From DASWLF01 sp963768765 (GTDB taxonomy: Bacteria; Desulfobacterota; Desulfobaccia; Desulfobaccales; 0-14-0-80-60-11): DNA of 64,000 nt. The notes under the pieces are model-generated. The model was not told the origin of the DNA and did not search any database. It saw only the letters and a program-made list of their open reading frames with translations. Position 1 is the stretch's first letter; every line of letters begins with the position of its first letter. The translations under genes and the position numbers were made by a program. Below, in pieces: positions 30,573 to 38,952 of this stretch. The stretch lies in contig CAVYJK010000028.1 of assembly GCA_963768765.1 (NCBI GenBank), forward strand, positions 131,498 to 195,497, read 5' to 3'.

Positions 30573-31027
30573 CCCCCGGCCGCCGCAATCCCGGGCAGGT
30601 TCTGAGCTTCTTCTTCCTGCCCCCGACTGGCAAGCCGGCGAACCCCGTCCCCGGCTGGGCCAGGGGGCACCTACGCCTCCTTTGGCCCCCACGGCGCCCC
30701 GGGGGGTGCCGGAAAGAAATCTGCCACCTTACCTGACCAGGGCAGATCGGGCTTGGAAAGAAAGCGCCAGTCCATTTCCCCATTTTTTCCCAGTTTTATG
30801 CTAAAATTAACCGAAGGCTGTTGAAAAACGATTTTTCGTGTCATCCTGGACGAAAGGAAGGATCTCAACCTGCTGAAAATGCCAGATTCTTCGCGGCGCT
30901 CAGAATGACAGTTAGAGGCCATGGGCTGGTTTTTCACCGGCCTGAGAGGTTGGATGACAGGCTGCAGGACTGACAAAGTACGGCAGGTTGGGAACAGACT
31001 GTCAAATTCGGGACGGGAGATGCAAAG
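30573..31027. other. 455-bp gap carrying a palindromic dispersed repeat
   Basis: No gene is supported. The middle holds an inverted pair of arms described separately (30839-30910). The first 150 bases are GC-rich and featureless to my reading. Confidence 0.4.
30839..30910. repeat. inverted-arm dispersed repeat (bacterial 'TTCTTCGC...GCTCAGAATGAC' type)
   Basis: The right arm AGATTCTTCGCGGCGCTCAG continues to AATGACA (30884-30910). The left arm at 30839-30864 is its imperfect reverse complement (GTCATCCTG...GAAGGATCT), about 18 of 26 positions matching. Sequences of this pattern are common dispersed elements in many bacteria. It is non-coding. Confidence 0.6.
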
Positions 31028-31345
31028 ATGAACGGCGTCAAAATGCTGATTGGGGCGATGGCGGTGATGGTTCTGCTGGGCGGCTGCGCCACCGCCCAGA
31101 CCAAGGCCTCCAAAAAGGACTACGAGTCCTTGTGCACCGCCCTGGACCAAGAACGGAAAGGCAAAATCAGCCAAAAGGACTACGTCTCCGGGGCCAAGGA
31201 CCAACAGCAGGCCGCGAAACTCTTCCAGCTGTGCGACACCAATCAGGACGGCTATCTGAGCCTGGAAGAATACCTGAACCAGAAACGGGCCATCGATAAT
31301 TTGATAGAGCTGACCCCGCCTCCGGTGGTGCGGCCGGTGCGGTAG
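31028..31345 (+). CDS. EF-hand lipoprotein
   Basis: The 105-residue protein has a leader ending in the lipobox LLGGC (Cys near residue 20) and one canonical EF-hand loop, DTNQDGYLSLEE (about residues 68-79), with Asp, Asn, Asp, Tyr, Ser and Glu at the calcium-coordinating positions. A second, degenerate hand (DQERKGKISQKDY) precedes it. A calcium-binding, lipid-anchored envelope protein is likely; its process is unknown. It converges on the TPR gene across a shared terminator. Confidence 0.8.
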   Translation: MNGVKMLIGAMAVMVLLGGCATAQTKASKKDYESLCTALDQERKGKISQKDYVSGAKDQQQAAKLFQLCDTNQDGYLSLEEYLNQKRAIDNLIELTPPPVVRPVR

Positions 31346-31482
31346 TAATTGTTGCCGACGGCAGCGCCAGAAACTCCTGCCTGATTAGGAGGCGGTGCAG
31401 GCTTGTTGGGCTCCCCGGTCTGTTGCCAGATCCCGGCCAGCTGAGGGCGGCAGGTCTTTGAGGCAGGCGGAGGGCAGGAATA

Positions 31483-31512
31483 AATGAGCCCGGGAACTTT
31501 CCCGGGCTCATT
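31483..31512. terminator. bidirectional terminator between convergent genes
   Basis: A near-perfect palindrome AATGAGCCCGGGAA/TTTCCCGGGCTCATT stands between the EF-hand gene (+) and the TPR gene (-), with T-rich sequence on the plus side (TTAATTT). It can serve both strands. Confidence 0.7.
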
Positions 31513-31530
31513 CAGGTTAATTTCTCGGCT

Positions 31531-31977
31531 TCATCTTCGCCTGGGGCTGGCGCAAGCCATCTTGACCATTAAGATGTTGGACTTGATGAGGTCCTCCAGG
31601 TCGCTGCCCACCATGGAGTCCTGGCTCACTCGAAAGGCGGTGCAGACGCTCTCCAGGTCACACACCCGGTCCACCACTCCCTTGTATCCTTTGGCCCGGC
31701 CCAAGGCCCGGTTCAGGTAATCCAGCGCCTCCTCATATTTGCCCTTCTTGGCCAAAATGGCCGCCAGGTTATTGAGAGCCACCGGATTTTCGGGATATTG
31801 GCGCAACATCTCTTCATAGACTTTCTGGGCCCGGTCCAGGTCGCCGCGCTCCAGCATCTCATAGCCCGAGTTCAGCAAGGCGGCAAGGTTGCGGTCAACT
31901 TGGGCCCAGGCCGGCCCCCCGGTGACCAGAGCCAGTCCCAACAGAATCGCGGCGCATTTCACGATCGGTCTTGGCAT
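31531..31977 (-). CDS. exported TPR-repeat protein
   Basis: The chosen ATG (31977) gives MPRPIVKC and a good signal peptide ending GPAWAQ; a start 21 codons upstream would bury it. A GGGGGGAAT purine run precedes it. The mature protein of about 125 residues has two TPR units (LLNSGYEMLERGDLDRAQKVYEEMLRQYPENP and ALNNLAAILAKKGKYEEALDYLNRAL) and a short C-terminal region with two Cys. It is probably a periplasmic protein-interaction scaffold; partners are unknown. Confidence 0.75.
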   Translation of the reverse strand: MPRPIVKCAAILLGLALVTGGPAWAQVDRNLAALLNSGYEMLERGDLDRAQKVYEEMLRQYPENPVALNNLAAILAKKGKYEEALDYLNRALGRAKGYKGVVDRVCDLESVCTAFRVSQDSMVGSDLEDLIKSNILMVKMACASPRRR

Positions 31978-32233
31978 AGCTATTCCCCCCAAACTCAGTT
32001 GCACTCCATTGCTTCCAGAGGCCCCTTTAAGGTATCTCAAGATAACATATTGGGGGGCAAAATTTAACTTTGGAGATGCGGCTTGCCGCCGACGTTCTTC
32101 AAGCCCCCTACATCATATCGGCCTTCGCCCCTTGGTAGGTAAACTTTCGACCTCCCTAAGGAAGTAAAGAACTTACCTTAGTTTGAGAAGGGTATTTCAA
32201 TGGGGCAAGATCACCCCAAGGGGAGGAACGGCT

Positions 32234-32863
32234 TTAGCAAGCGGGCTGCAAAAGCCAGCCCACCCAGGTGAAGCTCTTTTCCGGCGGCAGTTCCGCTACC
32301 CACTCCTCCCGGGTGAGGCGGCGTTGCAACCGCCAGCCCGCCTGCCGGTACCGGGCCAGCAGTTCGTCTTCCTGGGAATCCTTGAAACCCGAAAGGATGA
32401 GGCAACCGGGGACGCCCGTAAGCCGGGAGAATTCAGCCACTTTATCCAATTGCACCGTAAAGGGCAGGTTGGCCAGGATTACGGCAAAGGAACCCCGCAG
32501 GCATTCGGTGGAGCCCTGCACCAGGCGCACCGCCCCGGCCAGACCGTTGGCCAGGGCGTTGTCCCGGGACACCAGGACCGCCCGGCGGGACAGGTCCACC
32601 CCGACGCAGGGCCGGGGCGCCAAGGCCGCGGCGGCCAGCAGCAGCACCCCCGAACCGCAGCCCACGTCCAGCAGCCGGGCCCGGAGGGGCAGCGGCCCGA
32701 CTTCCAGGGCCTCTTGCAGCAGGTCCAGGCACAGGCGGGTGGTGGGGTGGCCCGGGGGAAAGACGGCCCCCGTCCGGAGCACCAGGACCCGTTCCCCGGG
32801 GCGGGCCAGGTACGGCCGCCACCGGGACCGGAGCACCAGTTGGTCGGTTAACCGGTAGAGCAT
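32234..32863 (-). CDS. PrmA-like SAM-dependent methyltransferase
   Basis: The 209-residue class I methyltransferase has a motif FPPGHPTTRLCLDLL resembling the ribosomal protein L11 methyltransferase signature (GTGxHPTTxLCLE), SAM-binding motif I LLDVGCGSGVLLLAAA, acidic motif II GVDLS, and motif IV ILANLPF in place of the usual NPPY/NI. It is shorter than PrmA (about 290 residues) because the N-terminal substrate-docking domain is missing, so the substrate may not be L11. It is monocistronic. Confidence 0.75.
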   Translation of the reverse strand: MLYRLTDQLVLRSRWRPYLARPGERVLVLRTGAVFPPGHPTTRLCLDLLQEALEVGPLPLRARLLDVGCGSGVLLLAAAALAPRPCVGVDLSRRAVLVSRDNALANGLAGAVRLVQGSTECLRGSFAVILANLPFTVQLDKVAEFSRLTGVPGCLILSGFKDSQEDELLARYRQAGWRLQRRLTREEWVAELPPEKSFTWVGWLLQPAC

Positions 32864-33050
32864 CTCTCAAATCATCCTCATTTCTAGTGCCACCCTTCCG
32901 GGGCCCTGTCAAGGCGCGCCCGCAGGAAAAATCGGGTTGGCGCCATTGTTTCCGAGGTTGACCCTGCCTATCTTTTCAGATAAGAATATGAGGCGAAGAT
33001 TAAATCCCATTATATTTTGAAGACTTAAACGAAATTTTGGGTGGGGTTTT

Positions 33051-33530
33051 TTGGGCAAGATTCTTTTAACCCGGGCAGGCTATGAAAAGCTGGTAAAGGA
33101 GCTGGAGCTCCTGAGCCGGGTGGAGCGCCCCCAGGTCGTGCGGGAACTGCTGGAGGCCGCCCAGGAAGGCGGGGTGGAGAAGAACCCCGATTTCCAGTCC
33201 GCCCTGGCCCAGCGGCAGAAGCTGGACCGGCGCATCAAGCAGTTACAGCAGACCCTGGTTAACGCCGAAGTTCTGGTGGGCAGCAACCTCTCCCCCACTA
33301 AGGTGCGGTTCAATTCCCGGGTCCGGGTCCGCAACCTGGACACCGGTCGGGAGCAGGAGTTCAAATTGGTGGGGACCCTGGAGGCCGATGCGGCTTCGGG
33401 CCGCCTGTCCACCACCTCGCCCCTGGGGCGGGCTTTGCTGGGCCGCACCCCCGGCGAGCAGGTGCAGATCCAGACACCCCGGGGTCTCAGGTCATACCGG
33501 GTCCTGGAGATCCGGATGGAAGAGGCATGA
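33051..33530 (+). CDS. Gre-family transcript cleavage factor homologue with altered tip
   Basis: The 159-residue protein starts at a TTG. The N-terminal coiled-coil hairpin is followed by the FKBP-like Gre C-domain with SPLGRALLGRTPGEQVQIQTPRGLRSYRVLEI. In canonical GreA/GreB the hairpin tip reads GDxxENAEY, with Asp and Glu coordinating the catalytic Mg2+ in RNA polymerase. Here the aligned segment is EGGVEKNPDF, so the Asp is Gly and the Glu is Lys. Either an inactive Gre paralogue (Gfh-like inhibitor) or a shifted acidic pair is possible. It overlaps the zinc exporter gene by 4 bp. Confidence 0.8.
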   Translation: MGKILLTRAGYEKLVKELELLSRVERPQVVRELLEAAQEGGVEKNPDFQSALAQRQKLDRRIKQLQQTLVNAEVLVGSNLSPTKVRFNSRVRVRNLDTGREQEFKLVGTLEADAASGRLSTTSPLGRALLGRTPGEQVQIQTPRGLRSYRVLEIRMEEA

Positions 33531-34456
33531 AGGGCTCGCACTCCGAAAAGGCGCACATTCACCGGTTCGAGAGCAGCCGTCGGCGCCTGGCCCTGGCTTT
33601 CTGGACGCAGCTCGTCTTTTTCATAGTGGAACTGGTGGGGGGCATCCTCACCAATTCCCTGGCCCTGCTGGCCGACGCCGGCCACATGCTGAGCGACGTG
33701 GCCGCCCTGGGTTTGAGCCTGCTGGCCCTCCTGTGGGCCGCCAGGCCGCCCACCGCCCAGCGCACCTTCGGCTACCACCGCCTGGAAATCCTGGTGGCCC
33801 TGGTCAACGGCCTGGCGCTGTGGGCCATGGCGGCGTATATTCTTTACGAGGCCGCCGGGCGGTTTTGGCAACCACCCCAGATCAGCGGCGTCCCGCTTAT
33901 GATTATTGCCGCTCTGGGGTTGGCGGTTAACTTGCTTGGCATGTACGTTCTCCTGCCGACCCGGGAGCACAACCTCAATCTCCGGTCGGCGTTTATCCAT
34001 CTGTTGTCGGACTCCGTTGCCTCCCTGGCCGCCCTGGGAGCGGGAGTGGCCATCTACTTCAAGGGCTGGTACTGGTTCGATCCCCTGGCCGGGGTGATCG
34101 TGGGGTTGATGATTATTTACGGCAGTTGGCAGCTGGTCTGGGAGGCCGCGGACATCCTGCTGGAGTCCACCCCCCGCCACCTCAACCTGGACCAGGTGCA
34201 AGAAGCCCTGGAAGAGCATCCGTCGGTGAAGCGGGTCCACGACCTCCACATCTGGACCATCGCCTCCGGCATCTACTCCCTGAGCGTCCACGTGGCCATC
34301 GACAACCACGAAGACCGGGATTGTCTCACCTGGGAACTGGAGGAGCTGCTGCGCCGCCGCTTCGGCTTGGAGCACAACACCATTCAGTTGGAGGGCCCTA
34401 ACTTTCACGACCCCCAGGTCTGCCCCTTGAAGCGCCTGGAGGGATTGATCAGCTGA
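33527..34456 (+). CDS. CDF family zinc/cation exporter
   Basis: The 309-residue protein has a His-containing N-terminus, six transmembrane helices with the metal site motifs ADAGHMLSD in helix 2 and HLLSDSVAS in helix 5, and a cytoplasmic ferredoxin-like domain ending with CPLKRLEG. It belongs to the ZitB/CzcD group that exports Zn2+ in exchange for protons. The start is translationally coupled to the Gre gene (ATGA overlap). Confidence 0.9.
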   Translation: MKGSHSEKAHIHRFESSRRRLALAFWTQLVFFIVELVGGILTNSLALLADAGHMLSDVAALGLSLLALLWAARPPTAQRTFGYHRLEILVALVNGLALWAMAAYILYEAAGRFWQPPQISGVPLMIIAALGLAVNLLGMYVLLPTREHNLNLRSAFIHLLSDSVASLAALGAGVAIYFKGWYWFDPLAGVIVGLMIIYGSWQLVWEAADILLESTPRHLNLDQVQEALEEHPSVKRVHDLHIWTIASGIYSLSVHVAIDNHEDRDCLTWELEELLRRRFGLEHNTIQLEGPNFHDPQVCPLKRLEGLIS

Positions 34457-34517
34457 CGCGGCCGCTGCCCCTCGCGGTCCGCTTGCCATAACCGACGACT
34501 CAACCTGAGGAGGAGCC

Positions 34518-36926
34518 ATGTCATCCAACCGCTGGGAACTGAAACCTGAAAGCCTGCGCGCCGTCTTTGACCCCAATTCTCTGGGGTTCGAAACCACCCT
34601 GGACTTACCCCCCTTGAAAGAGAAAGTGGTGGGCCAGGAGCGGGCGGTCCACGCCCTGGAGTTCGGCTTGGGAATCAAAGACCTGGAATACAACATCTTC
34701 GTGGCCGGACCGCCCCGGGCCGGGAAGACGGAAACCATCATGGCCTACGTCCAGGAACTGGCGGCCAAGGAGCCGACTCCTCCCGACTGGGCCTACGTCC
34801 ACAACTTCCATGACCCGGAAAAACCCCAGACCTTGAGCCTGCCCACCGGCAAAGGCCGGGTCCTCAAGGCCGACATGGAGGATCTCATCTCCACCCTGCG
34901 GGTGCAAGTTCCCGAGGTCTTCGAAAGTGAGGACTACTCCAACCGCCGGGAAGCCCTGATGCGCAGCTTCACCCAGGAGCGCAACGCCATCCTCCAGAAT
35001 CTGGACACCAAGGCCGGCGAGGAGGGCTTTATTCTCAACATCTCGCCCACGGGGCTGATGATCTTTCCCGGGAAAGATGGCAAACCCTTGAGCGAAGAGG
35101 AGCTCAAGGTCTTGGCCGACGAGCAGCGGGAGGAACTGCGCCAGAAGTCTACGACCCTCCACACCGAAATGAACGAGGCCATCCGCAAGATCCGCAAGAT
35201 GGAAAAGGAGTACCAGGAAAAAGAGAAAAAGCTGGATCAAGACGTGGCCATGTATGTGGTGGGGCACCACATGGAGGAGCTGCGGGACAAGTATAAAGAC
35301 CTGCCCCAGGTAATGGGTTATCTCAAAGACGTGCAGGAAGACATTCTGAAAAACATCGATGACCTGAAGCGCCGGCCCAGCGCCCCCGGACCCTTCCCCT
35401 TTCCCACCCCGGAGCCCAGCTTTACCCAGTACCAGGTAAACGCCTTCGTGGACCACTCGGAGACCAAAGGAGCCCCGGTGGTGATGGAGAACAACCCCAC
35501 CTACCCCAACCTCTTCGGGGCGGTGGAGCGGCGGGCTCAGTTCGGCGCCCTGGTCACCGACTTCACCCTGATCAGGGCGGGGGCCGTCCAGCGGGCCAAC
35601 GGCGGCTACCTCATCCTGGAGGCCATGGACCTGCTCCGCTGGTTCTGGTCCTACGAAGCCCTGAAGCGCTGCCTCAGAAACGGGGAAATCAAGATCGAAG
35701 ACCCCATGGAGATGTTCGGCCTCATCACCACCCGGACCCTGCAGCCCCAGCCCATACCTTTGAACCTCAAGGTCATCCTCATCGGGGACCCGTATATTTA
35801 CCAGATTCTTTATATATATGACGAAAACTTCCACAAGTTCTTCAAGATCAAGGCCCACTTCGACTGGCGGATGCGCAAAAGCGACGACCACGTGGTGAAG
35901 TATTGCGAGATGGTGGCCGGCTATTGCCGGGAGCAGAAAATCATGCCGCTCCACAAGACGGGCATGGCCCGCCTTATCGAGTACGCCGGGGAACTGGCGG
36001 GGCATCAGCAAAAGCTCACCCTACAGCTCATGGAAGTCCTGGACGTCCTCAAGGAAGCCAACTACTGGGCCCGGACCAACACCCACGAGGTGATCTTCGG
36101 CTCCGACGTGGAAAAGGCCATCGAGGAGAGGACTTACCGGGTCGACCTGCCGGAAGAGAAGATGCAGGAGTTCATCGACGAAGGCATGCTCTTCATCGAG
36201 ACCGAAGGCAGCGTGGTGGGCCAGATGAACGGCCTCTCCGTCTACACCCTGGGGGACCACGCCTTCGGGCGGCCCAGCCGCATTACCGCCACCGTCTCCC
36301 TGGGTAAGGAAGGGGTGGTGGCCATCGACCGGGAGGCCCAGCTGGCCGGCAACATCCACAACAAGGGGGTGCTGATCCTGGCCGGCTATCTGAAGAGCCG
36401 CTTCGCCCAGGACAAGCCCCTGACGCTTTCCGCCAGCCTCACCTTTGAGCAGAGCTACGGCATGGTGGAAGGAGATTCCGCCTCCATGGCGGAGCTGGTG
36501 ACGCTGCTGTCCGCCCTGGCTGAGTTGCCTTTATACCAGAACCTCGCCATGACCGGCTCGGTGAGCCAGCGGGGCGAGGCCCAGCCCATCGGCGGGGTCA
36601 ACTGGAAGATCGAGGGGTTTTATAAGGTGTGCGAAGCTAGGGGCCTGGACGGCAAACAAGGCGTCATCATCCCCAAGGCCAACGTCCAGGACCTGATGCT
36701 GAAGAAGGAAGTGGTGGACGCGGTCAAAGAGGGCAAATTCCACGTCTGGGCCGTGGGCCACGTGGATGAGGCCCTGGAGCTCCTCACCGGCAGGCCCGCA
36801 GGCCAGCGGCTCCCCGACGGCACCTTCGAGCCCGACACCGTGAACGCCAAGGTGGACCAGAAACTGCGGCAGATGATGGAACTGGCCCGGGAGTTGATGA
36901 AGGAAAAGGAAGAGAAAGAAAAATAA
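34518..36926 (+). CDS. Lon-like ATP-dependent protease (AAA_32 type)
   Basis: The 802-residue protein begins behind GAGGAGGAGCC. The N-terminal region includes the Walker A motif GPPRAGKTET (near residue 68); a long coiled-coil insertion follows (about 190-280); the AAA core contains NGGYLILEAMDLL with a Walker B-like segment. The C-terminal Lon proteolytic domain has the catalytic Ser in GDSASMAEL (near 655) and Lys in GGVNWKIEGFYK (near 697). This LonB-related family degrades unfolded or damaged proteins in the cytoplasm. It is followed by a palindromic repeat. Confidence 0.92.
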   Translation: MSSNRWELKPESLRAVFDPNSLGFETTLDLPPLKEKVVGQERAVHALEFGLGIKDLEYNIFVAGPPRAGKTETIMAYVQELAAKEPTPPDWAYVHNFHDPEKPQTLSLPTGKGRVLKADMEDLISTLRVQVPEVFESEDYSNRREALMRSFTQERNAILQNLDTKAGEEGFILNISPTGLMIFPGKDGKPLSEEELKVLADEQREELRQKSTTLHTEMNEAIRKIRKMEKEYQEKEKKLDQDVAMYVVGHHMEELRDKYKDLPQVMGYLKDVQEDILKNIDDLKRRPSAPGPFPFPTPEPSFTQYQVNAFVDHSETKGAPVVMENNPTYPNLFGAVERRAQFGALVTDFTLIRAGAVQRANGGYLILEAMDLLRWFWSYEALKRCLRNGEIKIEDPMEMFGLITTRTLQPQPIPLNLKVILIGDPYIYQILYIYDENFHKFFKIKAHFDWRMRKSDDHVVKYCEMVAGYCREQKIMPLHKTGMARLIEYAGELAGHQQKLTLQLMEVLDVLKEANYWARTNTHEVIFGSDVEKAIEERTYRVDLPEEKMQEFIDEGMLFIETEGSVVGQMNGLSVYTLGDHAFGRPSRITATVSLGKEGVVAIDREAQLAGNIHNKGVLILAGYLKSRFAQDKPLTLSASLTFEQSYGMVEGDSASMAELVTLLSALAELPLYQNLAMTGSVSQRGEAQPIGGVNWKIEGFYKVCEARGLDGKQGVIIPKANVQDLMLKKEVVDAVKEGKFHVWAVGHVDEALELLTGRPAGQRLPDGTFEPDTVNAKVDQKLRQMMELARELMKEKEEKEK

Positions 36927-36956
36927 ATAACTTGCCGGTCAACCGGAAATTTTTGG

Positions 36957-36980
36957 AAGGGCGGGGCGCGCCCCGCCCTT
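36957..36980. repeat. perfect 24-bp palindrome after the Lon-like gene
   Basis: AAGGGCGGGGCG is followed directly by its exact reverse complement and then by ACTTG. A relative, AAGGGCGGACC/GGTCCGCCCTT followed by ACCTG, lies at 38820-38844. They appear to be one repeat family placed at gene ends and may act as terminators, though no T tract follows. Confidence 0.6.
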
Positions 36981-37039
36981 ACTTGTGTTAAGCTGGGCCT
37001 GCGAAAAGCTCAGGCACCCCCCAGGGCAAGGAGTTATCC

Positions 37040-37814
37040 ATGAGAAAAGCCAATTTTCTTTTGCTAATCATCGGGGTGCTGGCGGCCCTGGCCGCGCCCA
37101 CCTGGGCCGCCGGCGGCGGGGCCGAAATGTCCCCGGACGAAGCCCTGGCCAGGCTCAAGGAGGGTAACGACCGCTACGTGGCAGGCAAGCCCCAGTACCC
37201 CCACCAGGGCCGGGAGCGCCGGGCTCTCACCGCGGGCCAGGGGCAGCACCCCTTGGCCACGGTGCTGGCCTGCTCCGATTCCCGGGTGCCGGTGGAGCTC
37301 ATCTTCGACCAGGGGCATCGGGGATCTCTTCGTGGTCCGGGTGGCGGGCAACGTGGCCCAGACCGATGAGATCGGCTCCATAGAGTACGCCGTGGAGCAC
37401 CTGGCCACCCCGGTGGTGGTGGTCCTGGGGCATACCCAGTGCGGCGCGGTGACCGCGGTGCTGGAAAACGACAAGGTGCCGCCCAACCTCGCCAGCCTGG
37501 TGGCCCCCATCAAGCCGGCGGTGGCCAAGGCCAGGGCGGAAAACCCCGAGGCCGCCAAAGAGGCGCTGCTCAACGCCGCCATCAAGGACAACGTGCTCCA
37601 GGCCATGGGGGACCTGTTCCAGAAAAGCTCCATTATCAAGGCCCAGGTGAAGGCCAAAAAGACCCGGGTGGTGGGAGCCCTCTACGAAATCGATACCGGG
37701 CAGGTGCAGTGGCTGGGACCGCACCCGGACCAGGACAAGTGGCTGGGAGCCAAGGCCATGGGCCCGGCCGCGGGCAAGCCAGCCAAAAAGAAGGCCAAAA
37801 AGGCTGAGGAATAA
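37040..37814 (+). CDS. exported beta-class carbonic anhydrase (frame-disrupted)
   Basis: The reconstructed protein is 257 residues. A signal peptide (about 1-23, ending TWAA) precedes a beta carbonic anhydrase domain with the zinc ligands in CSDSRVP (near residue 78) and GHTQCGAV. It interconverts CO2 and bicarbonate, here in the periplasm. A +1 G insertion near 37315 (CAGGGGCATCGGGG) breaks the frame; removing it restores FDQGIGDLFVVRVAGN, the most conserved family segment. The C-terminal tail is Lys-rich. The ATG follows AAGGAG. Confidence 0.88.
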
Positions 37815-38101
37815 TAAGAAAAGGGCTGGCCGCCGGCCAGCCCCCGGGGTGAACCCGGCGTAGCCGTCACCGGCGGCCTCGCGGTTTAACGGACGTCGGG
37901 CGCGGACCCGCAGGGGGCCCGGAAATGACCCTCCCTTCAGGTTCCTAACCGCGCCCCAGGGCCCGCTGGCCACCCCGGTGGCGGTAATTTTGCACCACTC
38001 GCTGCTGGTGGACCAGGATTTTCACCAGCAACGACGTAGGGGTGCCCTGCGCCAGGTCCTGCTCCCTGACGCAGGGACAAGTCAGGTAAGGACCCACAGG
38101 T
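37815..38101. other. 287-bp gap between convergent genes
   Basis: It contains a 9-bp GC hairpin GGGCTGGCC/GGCCAGCCC (37823-37843) just after the carbonic anhydrase stop, without a T tract. No gene is seen in the rest. Confidence 0.4.
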
Positions 38102-38575
38102 TTATTTCTTGGGCTTGTCGCCATGGGGCGATTCCACTGCCACATCCGGCCGTATGCAAGCCGATTCAGGGGAATCGCACCACTCCGGCAGCGGTTCCCC
38201 GGTCCCTTTCACGGGGCGCTCGAACTGGGACACCACTTGCCAGCCCTTCTGCTTCCAAGCTGACAGGGGCGGGGGCTCGTAGCCGCCGAATTTAAAGCTC
38301 ACAGGGCCCCGGGTGTCCAACATCTTCACCTCCACTTCATGGTTGTCCTTCTTGACCCGATAGCCCCATTCGTAGTTGTTGGTGGTGCTGGGGGTGGTCT
38401 TTTTGCCGTAATACATGAGGGTATTGCCGTCTTTCTTGACCCGGGAGAAGGTAAAACAACATTCTCCCGTACCGGAGCCGCCCGGGCCGGTAAGACCGCC
38501 GCAACCGCAGTTGGCGGCCTTCAACTCCAGGCCGTCCACCTTGTAGCCTCCGTGCACTTTCTCATAACATCCCAT
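38102..38575 (-). CDS. cysteine-containing hypothetical protein
   Basis: The 157-residue protein is preceded by AAGGAGAACGTC. It begins MGCYEKVHGGYKVDG and contains NCGCGGL and ECCF clusters plus two later single Cys (WCDSPESAC). There is no signal peptide. Cys pairs may bind a metal or form disulfides. The middle is beta-rich with many aromatic residues. I do not recognise a family. Confidence 0.65.
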   Translation of the reverse strand: MGCYEKVHGGYKVDGLELKAANCGCGGLTGPGGSGTGECCFTFSRVKKDGNTLMYYGKKTTPSTTNNYEWGYRVKKDNHEVEVKMLDTRGPVSFKFGGYEPPPLSAWKQKGWQVVSQFERPVKGTGEPLPEWCDSPESACIRPDVAVESPHGDKPKK

Positions 38576-38952
38576 GACGTTCTCCTTATTGTTGGAAATA
38601 GCAACCGCCGGAAATTGGTCAGCACTGGTTCCACCGCGGTTAATTTCCCGGAAGCAGTGGAATAATATGGCTAACCATCTACTTTCATTATATTTTTACG
38701 TTTTTTTTCTTAGATTAATTTAATAATCTCCAAGCCCAAAACCAATAGGCATAAGTACCTATTCTGGGCTAGGCAAAACTACCTGTTAGGCCTGGTAGGA
38801 GCGTATCCGCAAAACTGAGAAGGGCGGACCTCCGGTCCGCCCTTACCTGGTTGCTCAACGTCAATTATAAAATGGTATTAGGTGAGAAGCCCAAACCTGG
38901 GCCCCGGGATTGCTCAGCCCGGAAGGCGTCCTACCCCTTCAATCACCATTGG
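38576..38952. other. 377-bp gap with a palindrome
   Basis: The region upstream of the hypothetical gene is AT-rich (38690-38750, T8 tract and TTAATTTAATAA) and probably holds its promoter. The 11-bp palindrome AAGGGCGGACC/GGTCCGCCCTT (38820-38844) belongs to the repeat seen after the Lon-like gene and could terminate folE2. Confidence 0.45.

Noticed and set aside
33080..34741. 553-codon minus frame over the Gre and zinc exporter genes
   Set aside because: It covers two well-conserved plus-strand genes and has no recognisable domain.
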